Shown: in pieces, positions 1 through 7,246 of the stretch
Layout: each line of letters opens with the position of its first letter
Position numbering within the stretch: the stretch's first letter is position 1
NCBI GenBank assembly: GCA_028293225.1
Contig: JAQGPE010000455.1
Span: forward strand, 1-9,540
From: Akkermansiaceae bacterium
Lineage (GTDB): Bacteria; Verrucomicrobiota; Verrucomicrobiia; Verrucomicrobiales; Akkermansiaceae
Length of the DNA: 9,540 bases
Direction of reading: 5' to 3'
Program-made: the position numbers and the translations under genes
Notes under the pieces: generated by a model
The model's input: the letters and a program-made list of their open reading frames with translations, nothing else
Database searches by the model: none
Told to the model about the DNA's origin: nothing

Positions 1-3000
1 CAGCTCTGGCTTTCCAGTGACACGAACTCTTCTAACAAGACTCGCATCGCCTACACCGACAGCGCCACCGGCTTCCGCGAGTGGGGCAAGTACGCGACGC
101 AGAAATCCGCCTCCATCACCCTGGAAGCCGGCAAGTACTACTACATCGAGGCCCTGCACAAGGAAGGCATCGGCGGCGACAATCTCTCCGTCTCCTGGTC
201 CGGCCCGGGCTTCGACCAGGTGATCCTCGGCGCTCCGCACGTGACCCAGCAGTTCTACAACCACGGCGCGCCGGTCCTGGCCAGCCAGACCGTCACGGTC
301 TCGGATCGCGACAGCCAGATCGCCACCCAGGAGGCCAAGGACTGGTCGGATCCGGGCACCAGGATCACCTACAGCATCACCGGCGGAAATGCCGATGGCG
401 CCTTCACCATCGATCCCGCCACCGGCACGATCACCGCCAGCGGCAGCAACCCGTTCCTGCCGCTCGGCTCGCGGGTCCTGACCATCACCGCCAGCGACAA
501 CGGCCTGCCCACCGCTCTTTCCAGCACCGCCACGGTCACGGTGAACGTGCTCAAGGCCGGCCTGAAGCGCGAGATCTGGCGCGGCCTCCCCGGCGGCCAG
601 GCCCTGACCGATCTGACCAACTGGTTGTTCTATCCGCAGGCGCCCGATGAAACCGGCTACGCGCTGAATTTCAAAACGCCAACCAACTCCGCCGACAACT
701 ACGGCCAGCGCGTCAGCGGCTACGTGATCCCGCCCGACACCGGCAACTACACCTTCTGGATCGCCTCCGACGACGGCGGCGAGCTGTGGCTTTCCAGTGA
801 CACGAATCCCGCCAACAAAAAGCGCATCGGCTACGTGGTCAACTCGGTGAACGAAGAGGAATGGACCGCCCAGGGCAACCAGCAGTCGGCGGTGATCCCG
901 CTCGTCGCCGGCCAGCGCTACTACATCGAGGCGCTGCAGAAAGAAGGCAACGGCGGCGACCATCTCGCGGTCGCCTGGCAGGGGCCGGCCTTTGCCCGCA
1001 CGGTGATCTCCGCGAACAACCTGGAGTATCCCGATTTCCTACGGCCCGTCCTGCGCCGCGAAGTCTGGACCGCCACCAGCCCGGTGGCCTGGACCGACAG
1101 CCTCACCCCTGGCGTGATGGACTGGTCGACCGCTCTGCTCACGGAAGCCTTCGAAGGCACCGGCGCGCTCTCGGGAAATGCCAGCGAAACCGGCGGCCGC
1201 ACTTGGGCCGCCTCGACCGGCTGGACCCGCAGCAATGGCGTGGCCACCAAGACCGGCACCGGCGACGCGCTCGCGCTGCTGCCCTTCACCCCGCAGGCCG
1301 GGAAGGTCTACACGCTGAGCCTGGAGCTTGACCCGACCAACTCGCCGGGCTCGCAGGACTGGTTATCGCTCGGCTTCCTCAGCCAGCCCGCCTCGAACAC
1401 CGCGCTCTACACCCAGACCTCGGTCTTCCCCACCTACGGCCTGCCGTGGGTGCTGCTGCGGGCCAATGGCAACGAAAACGGCAACACCGTGCGCGCCTTC
1501 TCCTCCGGCGCGGTCAATCCGGTGGACGCCAGCCCCGCCATCAGCGCGGTGGGGAGCTATGACCGCCTCGCGGTGGTCCTGGATACCCGCGCCGCGAACT
1601 GGGTCTCGCGCTACTACTTCAATGGCGCACTGGTCGGCAGCCACACTCACCCCGGCTCGCTGGCCATTCAGTCGGTGGGCTTCAGCGCCTTCAACACCGC
1701 CAGGGGCAATGTGCGCAATTTCCGCCTCGCCAGCAATGACGCCCCCGCCACCGGCAGCGGCGGCCCGGAGGGCACCCTGATGTCCTTTAAGGGCGCGACC
1801 AGCGCGGGCGATGGTTTCTCGGAGCGGATTACGGGATTCGTCGTACCACCCGTGACCGGCAACTACACCTTCTGGCTGGCTTCGGACGATGATGGCGAGC
1901 TGCGCCTCTCCAGCGACGACAGCCCCGCCAATCTGGCCAAAATCGCCAGCGTCACCGGTTTCGTCGATCCTGACTCGTGGGATGTCTCGCCCAGCCAGCG
2001 CTCCGCCGCCCTCCGCCTGGTCGCCGGCCAGCGCTACTACGTCGAGGTTCGCCACCGCGACGGCAGCTTCGGCGATCACGTCTCGGTCGCCTGGGAAGGC
2101 CCGGGCATCACCCGCCAGATCGTCGGCAATGCCTACCTCGAGCACCCGGCCGCTCCCGCCGACCGCACCCTGCTGAAGCGCGAAATCTGGACCGGCGCGG
2201 GCGGCAATGACGTCACCAGCCTGACCAATCTGGCCACCTATCCGGCCGCCCCTTCCACCACCGGGACGCTCGCCCCCGGCATTGGCTTCCGCACCGGCAC
2301 CGATGTCACCGACAACTTCGGCGACCGCGTCTCCGGCTTCCTGGTCGCCCCCGACACCGGCCGCTACACCTTCTGGATCGCCTCGGACGACTCCAGCGAA
2401 CTGTGGCTTTCGACCAACGACAATCCCGCCAATCGCATCAGGCTGGCCAGCGTCGGCGGCTCGGTGGCCGAGCAGAACTGGGACGCCCAGGCTGGCCAGA
2501 AATCCGTGCCCGTCGCCCTGGAAGCGGGCAAGCGCTACTACGTCGAAACCCTGCGCAAGGAGGGCATCGGCGGCGATCACCTGGCCGTCGCCTGGCAGGG
2601 TCCGTCCTTCGCCCGCCAGCTGATTTCGAACGCTTGCCTGGAGCACCTGCTCTCCGCTCCCGGCACGCCCTCGATCAAGCGCGAGGTCTGGACCAGCATC
2701 CCTGGCTCGAACGTGACCGACCTGACCTCGGCGGGCGCCTTCATCACCGGCAGCCCGGCCGCCCGCGGCGTGCTGACCGCCCTGGAAGCGCCTTCCGGCT
2801 ACGGCGACAACTACGGCCAGCGCCTGACCGCCCGCCTGGTCGCGCCGGAGACCGGCAACTTCAAGTTCTGGATCGCCTCCGGCGACGCCAGCGAGCTGTG
2901 GCTGTCCACCGATGCCGATCCCGCCAACCGCGTCCGCATCGCCTTCACCACCGCCGTGACCGGGCCCCGCAACTGGAGCGCTTTCCCGACCCAGCAGTCG

Positions 3001-4098
3001 ACCAGCCTGGCTCTGGTCGCGGGCCGGAAATACCACCTCGAAATCCTGCACAAGGAAAGCGTGGGCGAGGACTACGTCGCCGTCGCCTGGCAGGGCCCGT
3101 CCTTCGATCGAAAGATCCTCGACGGCCGCTTCCTGGAGTATCCGGGAAATACCACGCCTCCCGTAGCTCTGAAGCGCGAGGTCTGGACCGGCATCGGCGG
3201 CAACAACGTCACCGACCTGACCAGCACCGCCCGCTACCCGAACGCGCCGAACCTGGTCTTCACGTTGAACGAATTCAACGCGCCGGTGAACTGGGGCGAC
3301 AACTACGGCCAGCGCATCAGCGGCTATGTGATCGCGCCGCGGGCCGGCGACTACCAGTTCTGGATCGCCTCCGACGACGGCAGCGAGCTGTGGCTTTCGA
3401 CCAATGGCGTCCCCGCGAACAAGGCCCGCATCGCCTACGCCACCGCCGAGACCGGCGAGCAGAACTGGACCTCGAACGCCACCCAGGCCTCGGCGGTCAT
3501 CACCCTCGCCGCCGGCCAGCGCTGCTACATCGAGGCCCTGCATAAGGATGGCATCGGCGGCGACTACGCCGCCGTGGCCTGGCAGGGCCCCGGCTTCAGC
3601 CGCCAGATCATCAGCGCCCAGTTCCTGGAGTATCCCGGCCTGCCCGCCGGGGAAACGGAGTCCGGCAGCCTGGTCTCGCCCGGCGTCCAGGACCCCGGCT
3701 ACACCTTCTGGCTCGACTCCGTGGGCCTGCAGGCCGGCAACCGCCTGACCAGCGCCGACCCCGATGGCGACGGCCTGGTCAACAGCCTGGAGTTCGTCCT
3801 CGGCGGCCTGCCGATCGGCGTCGGCGCCAACTCGCTGGCGGTCGTCCCGCAACTCACGCTCGACGACGACTCGGTGATCTTCACCTACCGCCGCGCCGAC
3901 GTCGCCTTCACCGCCGGTTCCTTTGTCGAATCCAGCACCGACCTCGTCACCTGGACCCCGGTCATCGATGGCATCAACGGTGCCGGGATCAGCGTCGTCG
4001 ACGATGGCGTCGCCACCGGCATCGACCAGGTCACCGTCAAGGTCCCGCGCACCGAAGGCATCCCGGTCTTCCTGCGCCTGAACTCGAACATGCCGTAA
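1..4098 (+). CDS. Giant secreted multi-PA14 protein with cadherin-like and ConA/LamG-like domains (5' end outside window)
   Basis: The frame is open from base 1 to the TAA at 4096-4098, giving 1365 visible residues; the start and any signal peptide lie upstream. Domains in order, with residues counted from codon 1: end of a PA14 domain (1-75); cadherin-like domain (about 90-183) with the signature ending GAFTIDPATGTITAS; PA14 (187-345); PA14 split by a concanavalin-A/LamG-like domain (host about 350-717, insert about 380-580); three more PA14 copies (about 720-884, 888-1050, 1053-1215); and a tail. Each PA14 copy repeats (K/R)RE(V/I)W, then a YxFWxAS-DD-ELxLS segment, then GQRYYVE and GGDHxAVAWQGP. 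The tail has an acidic Ca-site-like segment DPDGDGLVNSLEF (1253-1265) and an SSTDLVTW strand, common at the C-termini of exported verrucomicrobial proteins. PA14 is a carbohydrate- or adhesion-related beta-sandwich, so a surface or secreted glycan-binding role is inferred. No catalytic domain and no PEP-CTERM anchor are visible. It is convergent with the flavoenzyme operon. Confidence 0.93.
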   Translation, partial: QLWLSSDTNSSNKTRIAYTDSATGFREWGKYATQKSASITLEAGKYYYIEALHKEGIGGDNLSVSWSGPGFDQVILGAPHVTQQFYNHGAPVLASQTVTVSDRDSQIATQEAKDWSDPGTRITYSITGGNADGAFTIDPATGTITASGSNPFLPLGSRVLTITASDNGLPTALSSTATVTVNVLKAGLKREIWRGLPGGQALTDLTNWLFYPQAPDETGYALNFKTPTNSADNYGQRVSGYVIPPDTGNYTFWIASDDGGELWLSSDTNPANKKRIGYVVNSVNEEEWTAQGNQQSAVIPLVAGQRYYIEALQKEGNGGDHLAVAWQGPAFARTVISANNLEYPDFLRPVLRREVWTATSPVAWTDSLTPGVMDWSTALLTEAFEGTGALSGNASETGGRTWAASTGWTRSNGVATKTGTGDALALLPFTPQAGKVYTLSLELDPTNSPGSQDWLSLGFLSQPASNTALYTQTSVFPTYGLPWVLLRANGNENGNTVRAFSSGAVNPVDASPAISAVGSYDRLAVVLDTRAANWVSRYYFNGALVGSHTHPGSLAIQSVGFSAFNTARGNVRNFRLASNDAPATGSGGPEGTLMSFKGATSAGDGFSERITGFVVPPVTGNYTFWLASDDDGELRLSSDDSPANLAKIASVTGFVDPDSWDVSPSQRSAALRLVAGQRYYVEVRHRDGSFGDHVSVAWEGPGITRQIVGNAYLEHPAAPADRTLLKREIWTGAGGNDVTSLTNLATYPAAPSTTGTLAPGIGFRTGTDVTDNFGDRVSGFLVAPDTGRYTFWIASDDSSELWLSTNDNPANRIRLASVGGSVAEQNWDAQAGQKSVPVALEAGKRYYVETLRKEGIGGDHLAVAWQGPSFARQLISNACLEHLLSAPGTPSIKREVWTSIPGSNVTDLTSAGAFITGSPAARGVLTALEAPSGYGDNYGQRLTARLVAPETGNFKFWIASGDASELWLSTDADPANRVRIAFTTAVTGPRNWSAFPTQQSTSLALVAGRKYHLEILHKESVGEDYVAVAWQGPSFDRKILDGRFLEYPGNTTPPVALKREVWTGIGGNNVTDLTSTARYPNAPNLVFTLNEFNAPVNWGDNYGQRISGYVIAPRAGDYQFWIASDDGSELWLSTNGVPANKARIAYATAETGEQNWTSNATQASAVITLAAGQRCYIEALHKDGIGGDYAAVAWQGPGFSRQIISAQFLEYPGLPAGETESGSLVSPGVQDPGYTFWLDSVGLQAGNRLTSADPDGDGLVNSLEFVLGGLPIGVGANSLAVVPQLTLDDDSVIFTYRRADVAFTAGSFVESSTDLVTWTPVIDGINGAGISVVDDGVATGIDQVTVKVPRTEGIPVFLRLNSNMP
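559..3645 (+). repeat. Tandem array of PA14 modules inside the giant secreted protein
   Basis: Five complete modules run in tandem: 559-1035, 1049-2150 (enlarged by a nested domain), 2158-2652, 2662-3150 and 3158-3645. The end of a further copy lies at about 1-230, separated from the array by the cadherin-like domain. An undisturbed module is about 160-165 residues long. Similarity also exists at DNA level: a 20-nt stretch at 7-26 recurs exactly at 787-806, and the codons for DNYGQR recur almost unchanged near 694, 2805 and 3298. This points to internal duplication or gene conversion rather than ancient divergence. Confidence 0.88.
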
Positions 4099-4102
4099 AG
4101 AC

Positions 4103-4173
4103 CGGAGGGGGGACACTCCTGTCCCCCTGCTCAGCTCGCACGCTTGCCCGTCACGGAAAGCTCGCTTTGCTCA
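4103..4173 (+). repeat. REP-like repeat, direct copy 1
   Basis: About 70 nt matching copy 2 at 4229-4299 with an exact offset of 126 nt. The first ~37 nt, including the hairpin, are identical, and the rest differs by a handful of substitutions, mostly transitions. The match fades after about 4173. The short reading frames crossing it differ between copies and do not look coding. Confidence 0.75.
4108..4127 (+). terminator. GC-rich hairpin just after the PA14 gene, possible terminator
   Basis: A perfect 8-bp stem (GGGGGACA / TGTCCCCC) with a four-base CTCC loop begins 10 nt after the stop codon of the PA14 gene. The stem could end transcription, but no T-run follows, so it is not a canonical intrinsic terminator. 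The same hairpin recurs at 4234-4253 and 4359-4378, which suggests it is primarily a dispersed repeat. Confidence 0.4.
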
Positions 4174-4223
4174 AAAAGCCGGCCCTTTCGAACAAGCAAC
4201 CTGATGCGCGAAAAAACCGAAGA

Positions 4224-4388
4224 GGCAACGGAGGGGGGACACTCCTGTCCCCCTGCTCAGCTCGCACGCCTGCCCATCACGGAAAGCCCGCTTCGTTCGA
4301 AAGGCCAGCGTCATCGCATCCAGCTTCCCTGGTTCTACCAAGCTCACCGTAGATAGCAGGGGGACAAGAGTGTCCCCCCTCCGTTGCC
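4224..4388. repeat. Inverted-repeat element with 34-nt arms
   Basis: The left arm 4224-4257 and the right arm 4355-4388 are reverse complements at 33 of 34 positions; the only mismatch is at 4245/4367, in the small loop of the arm hairpin. A 97-nt spacer lies between. Each arm holds its own GGGGGACA/TGTCCCCC hairpin, the layout of a REPIN or a short non-autonomous palindromic element. No clear target-site duplication flanks it and the spacer has no credible gene. The right arm ends where similarity to the DUF1552 3' end begins. Confidence 0.75.
4229..4299 (+). repeat. REP-like repeat, direct copy 2
   Basis: Second copy of the 4103-4173 unit, carrying the same 8-bp hairpin at 4234-4253. It also forms the left arm of a larger inverted repeat with the third copy at 4355-4388, so the three hairpin cores are ordered forward, forward, reverse. 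Confidence 0.75.
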
Positions 4389-4428
4389 GCTCGGCATGCA
4401 GCAGCATCGCCAGCCACAGTGAGCACAG
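4387..4428 (-). pseudogene. Fragment of a DUF1552 gene 3' end
   Basis: These 42 nt match 7999-8041 inside the intact DUF1552 gene in the same orientation. Bases 4401-4428 are identical to 8014-8041 (28 of 28), and the remainder differs by one substitution (4400/8013) and one 1-nt gap. Read on the minus strand in the gene's own frame, the fragment gives LCSLWLAMLLHA, against LCSLWLAMLQHA in the intact protein. A TGA lies a few codons upstream, and downstream the frame runs into the inverted-repeat element instead of the normal C-terminus. It is a relic, not a working gene. Whether it came from this DUF1552 gene or from a lost paralogue is not decidable here. Confidence 0.75.
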
Positions 4429-4452
4429 TGGGGATCACGGCCCGGACAGCCG

Positions 4453-5586
4453 TCACCCGCCAGCCTGGTGACCGCTGAAAAAGTCGACCAGACTGTAAGG
4501 CGCTTCATCGCCGAAGAGCACCTTCAAGAGTGCTTCCGCCTCCACAGCAGCCGACGCGCTGCGGGGAAAAAGCTCCGTTTCATAGTCACTCAGCGCGGCC
4601 TCAAGGTCACCGGGCCGGGCGGCGATGGCCTTCCCGAGTTCCGCGCCGTCGTACATGGCGAGGTTGGCGCCTTCGCCGGAAGGAGCCATCAGGTGCGCGG
4701 CATCGCCAAGCAGGGTCACCCCGGGGACGCGCTTCCACCGGTGCCCGGCCGGGAGCGCCCTGAGCACGCGCGGCACAGGGGCGGTCTCGCCATCGGTGAT
4801 GAGCGCGGTCAATTCCGGAGCCCAGCCGTCGAATTCCGCGGCGACGCGCGCCAGGGCGGCGCCGGGGTCGGAGAAGTCGATGCCGCCGATCCAGTCCTCC
4901 GGCTTGTTCAGCGCCACATAGGTGTGCAGCACTCCGTGGGGCTCGCGGTGCGCGAGGATGCCCTTTCCCGGCGCCAGCGCAAACAGCGCGCCCCCGCCCA
5001 CCGCTGCCGCGCTCGCCCGATGCCGGACATCCGCGTCATGCAGGTAGGTCTCGATGAATGAGGTGCCGAGATAGACCGGCTTGTCCTGGGAGAGCAGCGG
5101 GCGGACCTTCGACCAGGCGCCGTCGGCACCTACCAGAAGCTCCGTAGTGACCGTTGCCCCGTTGGCAAAGGCCACCTCGTGCCGCCCGCCGCCGAGCGCC
5201 GTCACCGCGGTGACCCTGTGCCCCCAGCGGACCGTGCCGGCGGGAAGCGAGTCGAGCAGGATCCGGCGCAGCTCTCCCCGCGGCACCTCGGGCCGGCCGC
5301 CTGTGCCGTCGTCCGGCTGGTCATTCAGGACCTTGCCTTCCTGGTCGATGACCCGCGATGCCTGCCCCCCGGGGTGGATGATTTCGAGGAACTCCTCAAA
5401 GAGGCCCGCGGCCTTCAGCGCGAGCTGTCCGTTTTCCTCGTGGATGTCGAGCATGCCGCCCTGCACGCGCGCGTCCGCGGAGGCCTCCGCTTCGTAGACC
5501 GTCGCGGCAATGCCGTGCACATGGAGGACGCGCGCGAGCGTCAGGCCGCCAGGCCCGGCGCCGATGATGGTGATCGGTGTCTTCAT
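4453..5586 (-). CDS. TetX-like FAD-dependent monooxygenase
   Basis: A 377-residue flavoprotein, about the size of TetX (388 aa). The N-terminal Rossmann fold has GxGxxG at residues 9-14 and the ribose-binding acidic residue E32. A GGMLDIHEENGQLAL block at 43-57 closely resembles the GGxLDLHxxxGQ stretch of TetX, followed by PRGELRRILL at 102-111 around the conserved arginine. A GADG motif lies at 153-156, and the second FAD motif GDAAHLMAPSGEGAN at 294-308. Class A flavin monooxygenases of this type hydroxylate aromatic or polycyclic substrates with NAD(P)H and O2 in the cytoplasm; TetX itself inactivates tetracyclines. Residues that set tetracycline specificity cannot be assigned without an alignment, so the family call is firm and the substrate unknown. 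The ATG overlaps the TGA of the upstream monooxygenase as ATGA and has no strong Shine-Dalgarno of its own, implying translational coupling. Confidence 0.9.
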   Translation of the reverse strand: MKTPITIIGAGPGGLTLARVLHVHGIAATVYEAEASADARVQGGMLDIHEENGQLALKAAGLFEEFLEIIHPGGQASRVIDQEGKVLNDQPDDGTGGRPEVPRGELRRILLDSLPAGTVRWGHRVTAVTALGGGRHEVAFANGATVTTELLVGADGAWSKVRPLLSQDKPVYLGTSFIETYLHDADVRHRASAAAVGGGALFALAPGKGILAHREPHGVLHTYVALNKPEDWIGGIDFSDPGAALARVAAEFDGWAPELTALITDGETAPVPRVLRALPAGHRWKRVPGVTLLGDAAHLMAPSGEGANLAMYDGAELGKAIAARPGDLEAALSDYETELFPRSASAAVEAEALLKVLFGDEAPYSLVDFFSGHQAGG

Positions 5587-7142
5587 ATCGATTTCGTCTT
5601 GAACCAGTGCGCGGCCGCCTCCTGGAGTTCGCTGCCATCCGGCTCCCGGTCGGCGGCCCAGGCGATCGTCCCGTCGGGGCGGATCAGCACGGCGCTCAGG
5701 CCCATGGCTTCCTTCACCCGGCCGGTGAGATACCGGATCCGCCCGCCATAGCCGGCCGCCCAGGTCTGGAGGGAGGCGTCGCCTTCGAAATCCAGCAGGA
5801 TCCCCAGGCCATCGTGCATCAGCCCGCCCATTCTGGCCCCGTCTTCGAACTCGAAGTTGGGCACGCTGCGGCCCGCCAGCGGATGGCCGCTGCTACGGAG
5901 ATCGTAGTGGGTGAAAATGCCCCACACCCGCCCGGCAAAATAGGTGGCGCCATCGCGGGTATCCATCAGGTCGCGGATGATGGCGTTCAGCGCGCGGGCC
6001 TCCGGATCGGGTTTCATGATCGCCACCTGGGCCCGTGACCAATCCAGGACCTGCGCGCCCACCGGGTGCCGCTCGCTGAAGTAGCTGTCCAGCAGGCCTT
6101 CCGGCGCTTCGCCCCGCACGGTGGCGGCCAGCTTCCAGCCGAGGTTCATGGCATCGCCCAGACCCAGGTTCAGTCCCTGGCCTCCCAGGGGCGCGTGAAT
6201 GTGCGCGGCATCGCCGGCCAGAAGCACCCGCCCATTCCGGTAGCTCGTGGCCTGCCGGGCCCGGTCGGTCCAGGTGGTCACCGCATGCAGGGCGCGGATC
6301 GTGACGCCGGTGTTCGAGACCCGCCGCAGCACCTCCTGGACGTGTTCGAGCGTGGCGGGCTCCGCGCGATGAGCGGCCCCGCCATCGAACTCCAGCATCA
6401 CCAGGTAACCGGCCTGCGATTGGAAATACAGGCCGGTCGATGTCAGCTGGCGGCCCGGCCCGAGCTGCTCCGGATCGGCCAGGTCAAGCTGCGCCGAGTA
6501 GCCGGTGAATTCCGGCTCGGTGCCGGCGAATTCGAAACCGCCCGCCTTGCGAACCACGCTGCGGCTGCCATCGCACCCCACCAGCCACTTGCCCTGAAAA
6601 GCCAGCTCACCGCACCGGACCGTCACGCCGTCCCCGGTCGGATCAATGTCAGTCACCGCGAGCCCGCGCCGGATTTCCACGCCCAGGGCCTCCGCACGGC
6701 GGACCAGCACCGACTCCAACTCCGCCATTTCAGACATCCGGTGGGTGTCGGTCGCGCCCGGCAGGCGCTGCCCCCATTGCGAGGGATCGATATGGCTGAA
6801 ATGGAAAGGAATGCCCGCAAAGTGCCCAGCCTGGCGCCGGGGTGGCGGCTCTTGCGCGGAAGGGGCGGCCTGCGCGCGTTCGGGCCCCTCGAGTTCCTCC
6901 AACAATCCGCGGCGATCCAGCGCTTCAAGGGTCGGCGCCGACAGCCCGCGCATCCCAAAGGGCAGCTGCTTGAAGGGCGAGTGCGGATTTTCCGCCTTTT
7001 CCAGGATCAGCACGGAGCATTTCGCCAGGGCCAGCTCACAGGCCAGGAACAGACCGACCGGTCCGGCCCCGGAAATGATCACCTCGTGGCTCGGCGGACT
7101 TCCGGCGGCTTTCCCGTCGCGGATCGTGAATGGGGGATTCAT
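5583..7142 (-). CDS. Aromatic-ring FAD monooxygenase (PgaE/RdmE/Rox-like, three-domain type)
   Basis: A 519-residue class A flavoprotein monooxygenase. The FAD-binding GxGxxG is at residues 25-30 with acidic E48, the GCDG motif at 189-192, and GDAAHIHAPLGGQGLNLGLGDA begins at 310. The length and the C-terminal region ending in a VLIRPDGTIAW strand (about 485-495) match the thioredoxin-like third domain of polyketide hydroxylases and rifampicin monooxygenases, also seen in phenol-type hydroxylases. It probably hydroxylates a phenolic or polycyclic compound with NAD(P)H and O2. The ATG at 7142 is preferred over a TTG at 7178 because AGGA lies 6 nt upstream of it. It is the first gene of a two-gene operon with the TetX-like gene, and is likely controlled by the palindromes in the divergent promoter region. 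The exact substrate is unknown. Confidence 0.9.
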   Translation of the reverse strand: MNPPFTIRDGKAAGSPPSHEVIISGAGPVGLFLACELALAKCSVLILEKAENPHSPFKQLPFGMRGLSAPTLEALDRRGLLEELEGPERAQAAPSAQEPPPRRQAGHFAGIPFHFSHIDPSQWGQRLPGATDTHRMSEMAELESVLVRRAEALGVEIRRGLAVTDIDPTGDGVTVRCGELAFQGKWLVGCDGSRSVVRKAGGFEFAGTEPEFTGYSAQLDLADPEQLGPGRQLTSTGLYFQSQAGYLVMLEFDGGAAHRAEPATLEHVQEVLRRVSNTGVTIRALHAVTTWTDRARQATSYRNGRVLLAGDAAHIHAPLGGQGLNLGLGDAMNLGWKLAATVRGEAPEGLLDSYFSERHPVGAQVLDWSRAQVAIMKPDPEARALNAIIRDLMDTRDGATYFAGRVWGIFTHYDLRSSGHPLAGRSVPNFEFEDGARMGGLMHDGLGILLDFEGDASLQTWAAGYGGRIRYLTGRVKEAMGLSAVLIRPDGTIAWAADREPDGSELQEAAAHWFKTKSI

Positions 7143-7148
7143 GCTGAT

Positions 7149-7152
7149 TCCT
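7149..7152 (-). promoter_or_regulatory. Ribosome binding site deciding the monooxygenase start
   Basis: AGGA on the minus strand, 6 nt before the ATG at 7142, with a second GAGGA at 7155-7159. The upstream TTG alternative would place these inside the coding region. Confidence 0.55.
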
Positions 7153-7195
7153 GTTCCTCGTGAAGGCCGCTCCCGCAAAGTCGGGCAAACCGGTC

Positions 7196-7210
7196 TGGAA
7201 TGTCATTCCA
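7196..7210. promoter_or_regulatory. Probable TetR-family operator 1
   Basis: A 15-bp palindrome, TGGAATG-T-CATTCCA, perfect in both 7-bp arms. It lies in the short gap between the divergent regulator and monooxygenase genes, about 53 bp upstream of the monooxygenase ATG. TetR dimers bind palindromes of this size, so this is the expected site for the adjacent regulator. Binding is inferred. Confidence 0.7.
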
Positions 7211-7213
7211 TTC

Positions 7214-7228
7214 TGGAACAGCATTCCA
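7214..7228. promoter_or_regulatory. Probable TetR-family operator 2
   Basis: A second 15-bp site, TGGAACAGCATTCCA, sharing the TGGAA...TTCCA half-sites with operator 1 and imperfect only in the inner positions. Its centre is 18 bp from that of operator 1, and it ends 18 bp before the regulator ATG, suited to autorepression. The inner halves of the two sites also form TTCCA-ttc-TGGAA (7206-7218). No convincing -10/-35 pair could be named on either strand of this gap. Confidence 0.6.
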
Positions 7229-7236
7229 AACGTGTC

Positions 7237-7240
7237 AAGG
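7237..7240 (+). promoter_or_regulatory. Ribosome binding site deciding the regulator start
   Basis: AAGG ends 6 nt before the ATG at 7247. This supports that start over the in-frame GTG at 7160, which would put both operator palindromes inside the coding sequence. Confidence 0.55.
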
Positions 7241-7246
7241 TGGGCT

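Noticed and set aside
559..3645. CRISPR-like or satellite repeat
   Set aside because: The periodicity is in-frame protein-domain repetition of about 480-490 nt in an open coding frame, not short repeats with unique spacers.
4060..4098. PEP-CTERM or LPXTG sorting signal at the end of the PA14 protein
   Set aside because: The C-terminus ends FLRLNSNMP with no hydrophobic helix and no basic tail, so no sorting signal is visible.
1363..4116. A 917-codon open frame antisense to the PA14 gene
   Set aside because: It is the complementary shadow of a high-GC gene with strong third-position bias. The protein is a low-complexity run of G, A, V, D and R with no recognisable domain, while the sense frame has clear repeated domains.
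4224..4388. Insertion sequence or MITE with target-site duplication
   Set aside because: The inverted arms are clear, but no transposase is encoded and no matching short direct repeat immediately flanks the arms, so only a REP-like or palindromic repeat is claimed.
4144..4407. Small ORFs in the intergenic repeat region on both strands
   Set aside because: They are created by the repeated hairpin units. The two repeat copies are read differently, no Shine-Dalgarno is convincing, and the minus-strand frame is explained by the DUF1552 fragment running into repeats.
6066..7163. A 365-codon plus-strand frame antisense to the larger monooxygenase
   Set aside because: Composition is typical of a shadow frame, there are no motifs, and the opposite strand carries complete FAD-binding motifs.
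7143..7178. TTG start at 7178 for the larger monooxygenase
   Set aside because: It adds 12 residues not needed by the fold, while the ATG at 7142 has its own AGGA 6 nt upstream.
7160..7246. GTG start at 7160 for the TetR gene (29 extra residues)
   Set aside because: It would bury both palindromic operators in coding sequence and prefix the normal TetR N-terminus with an atypical leader. The ATG at 7247 has AAGG at proper spacing.
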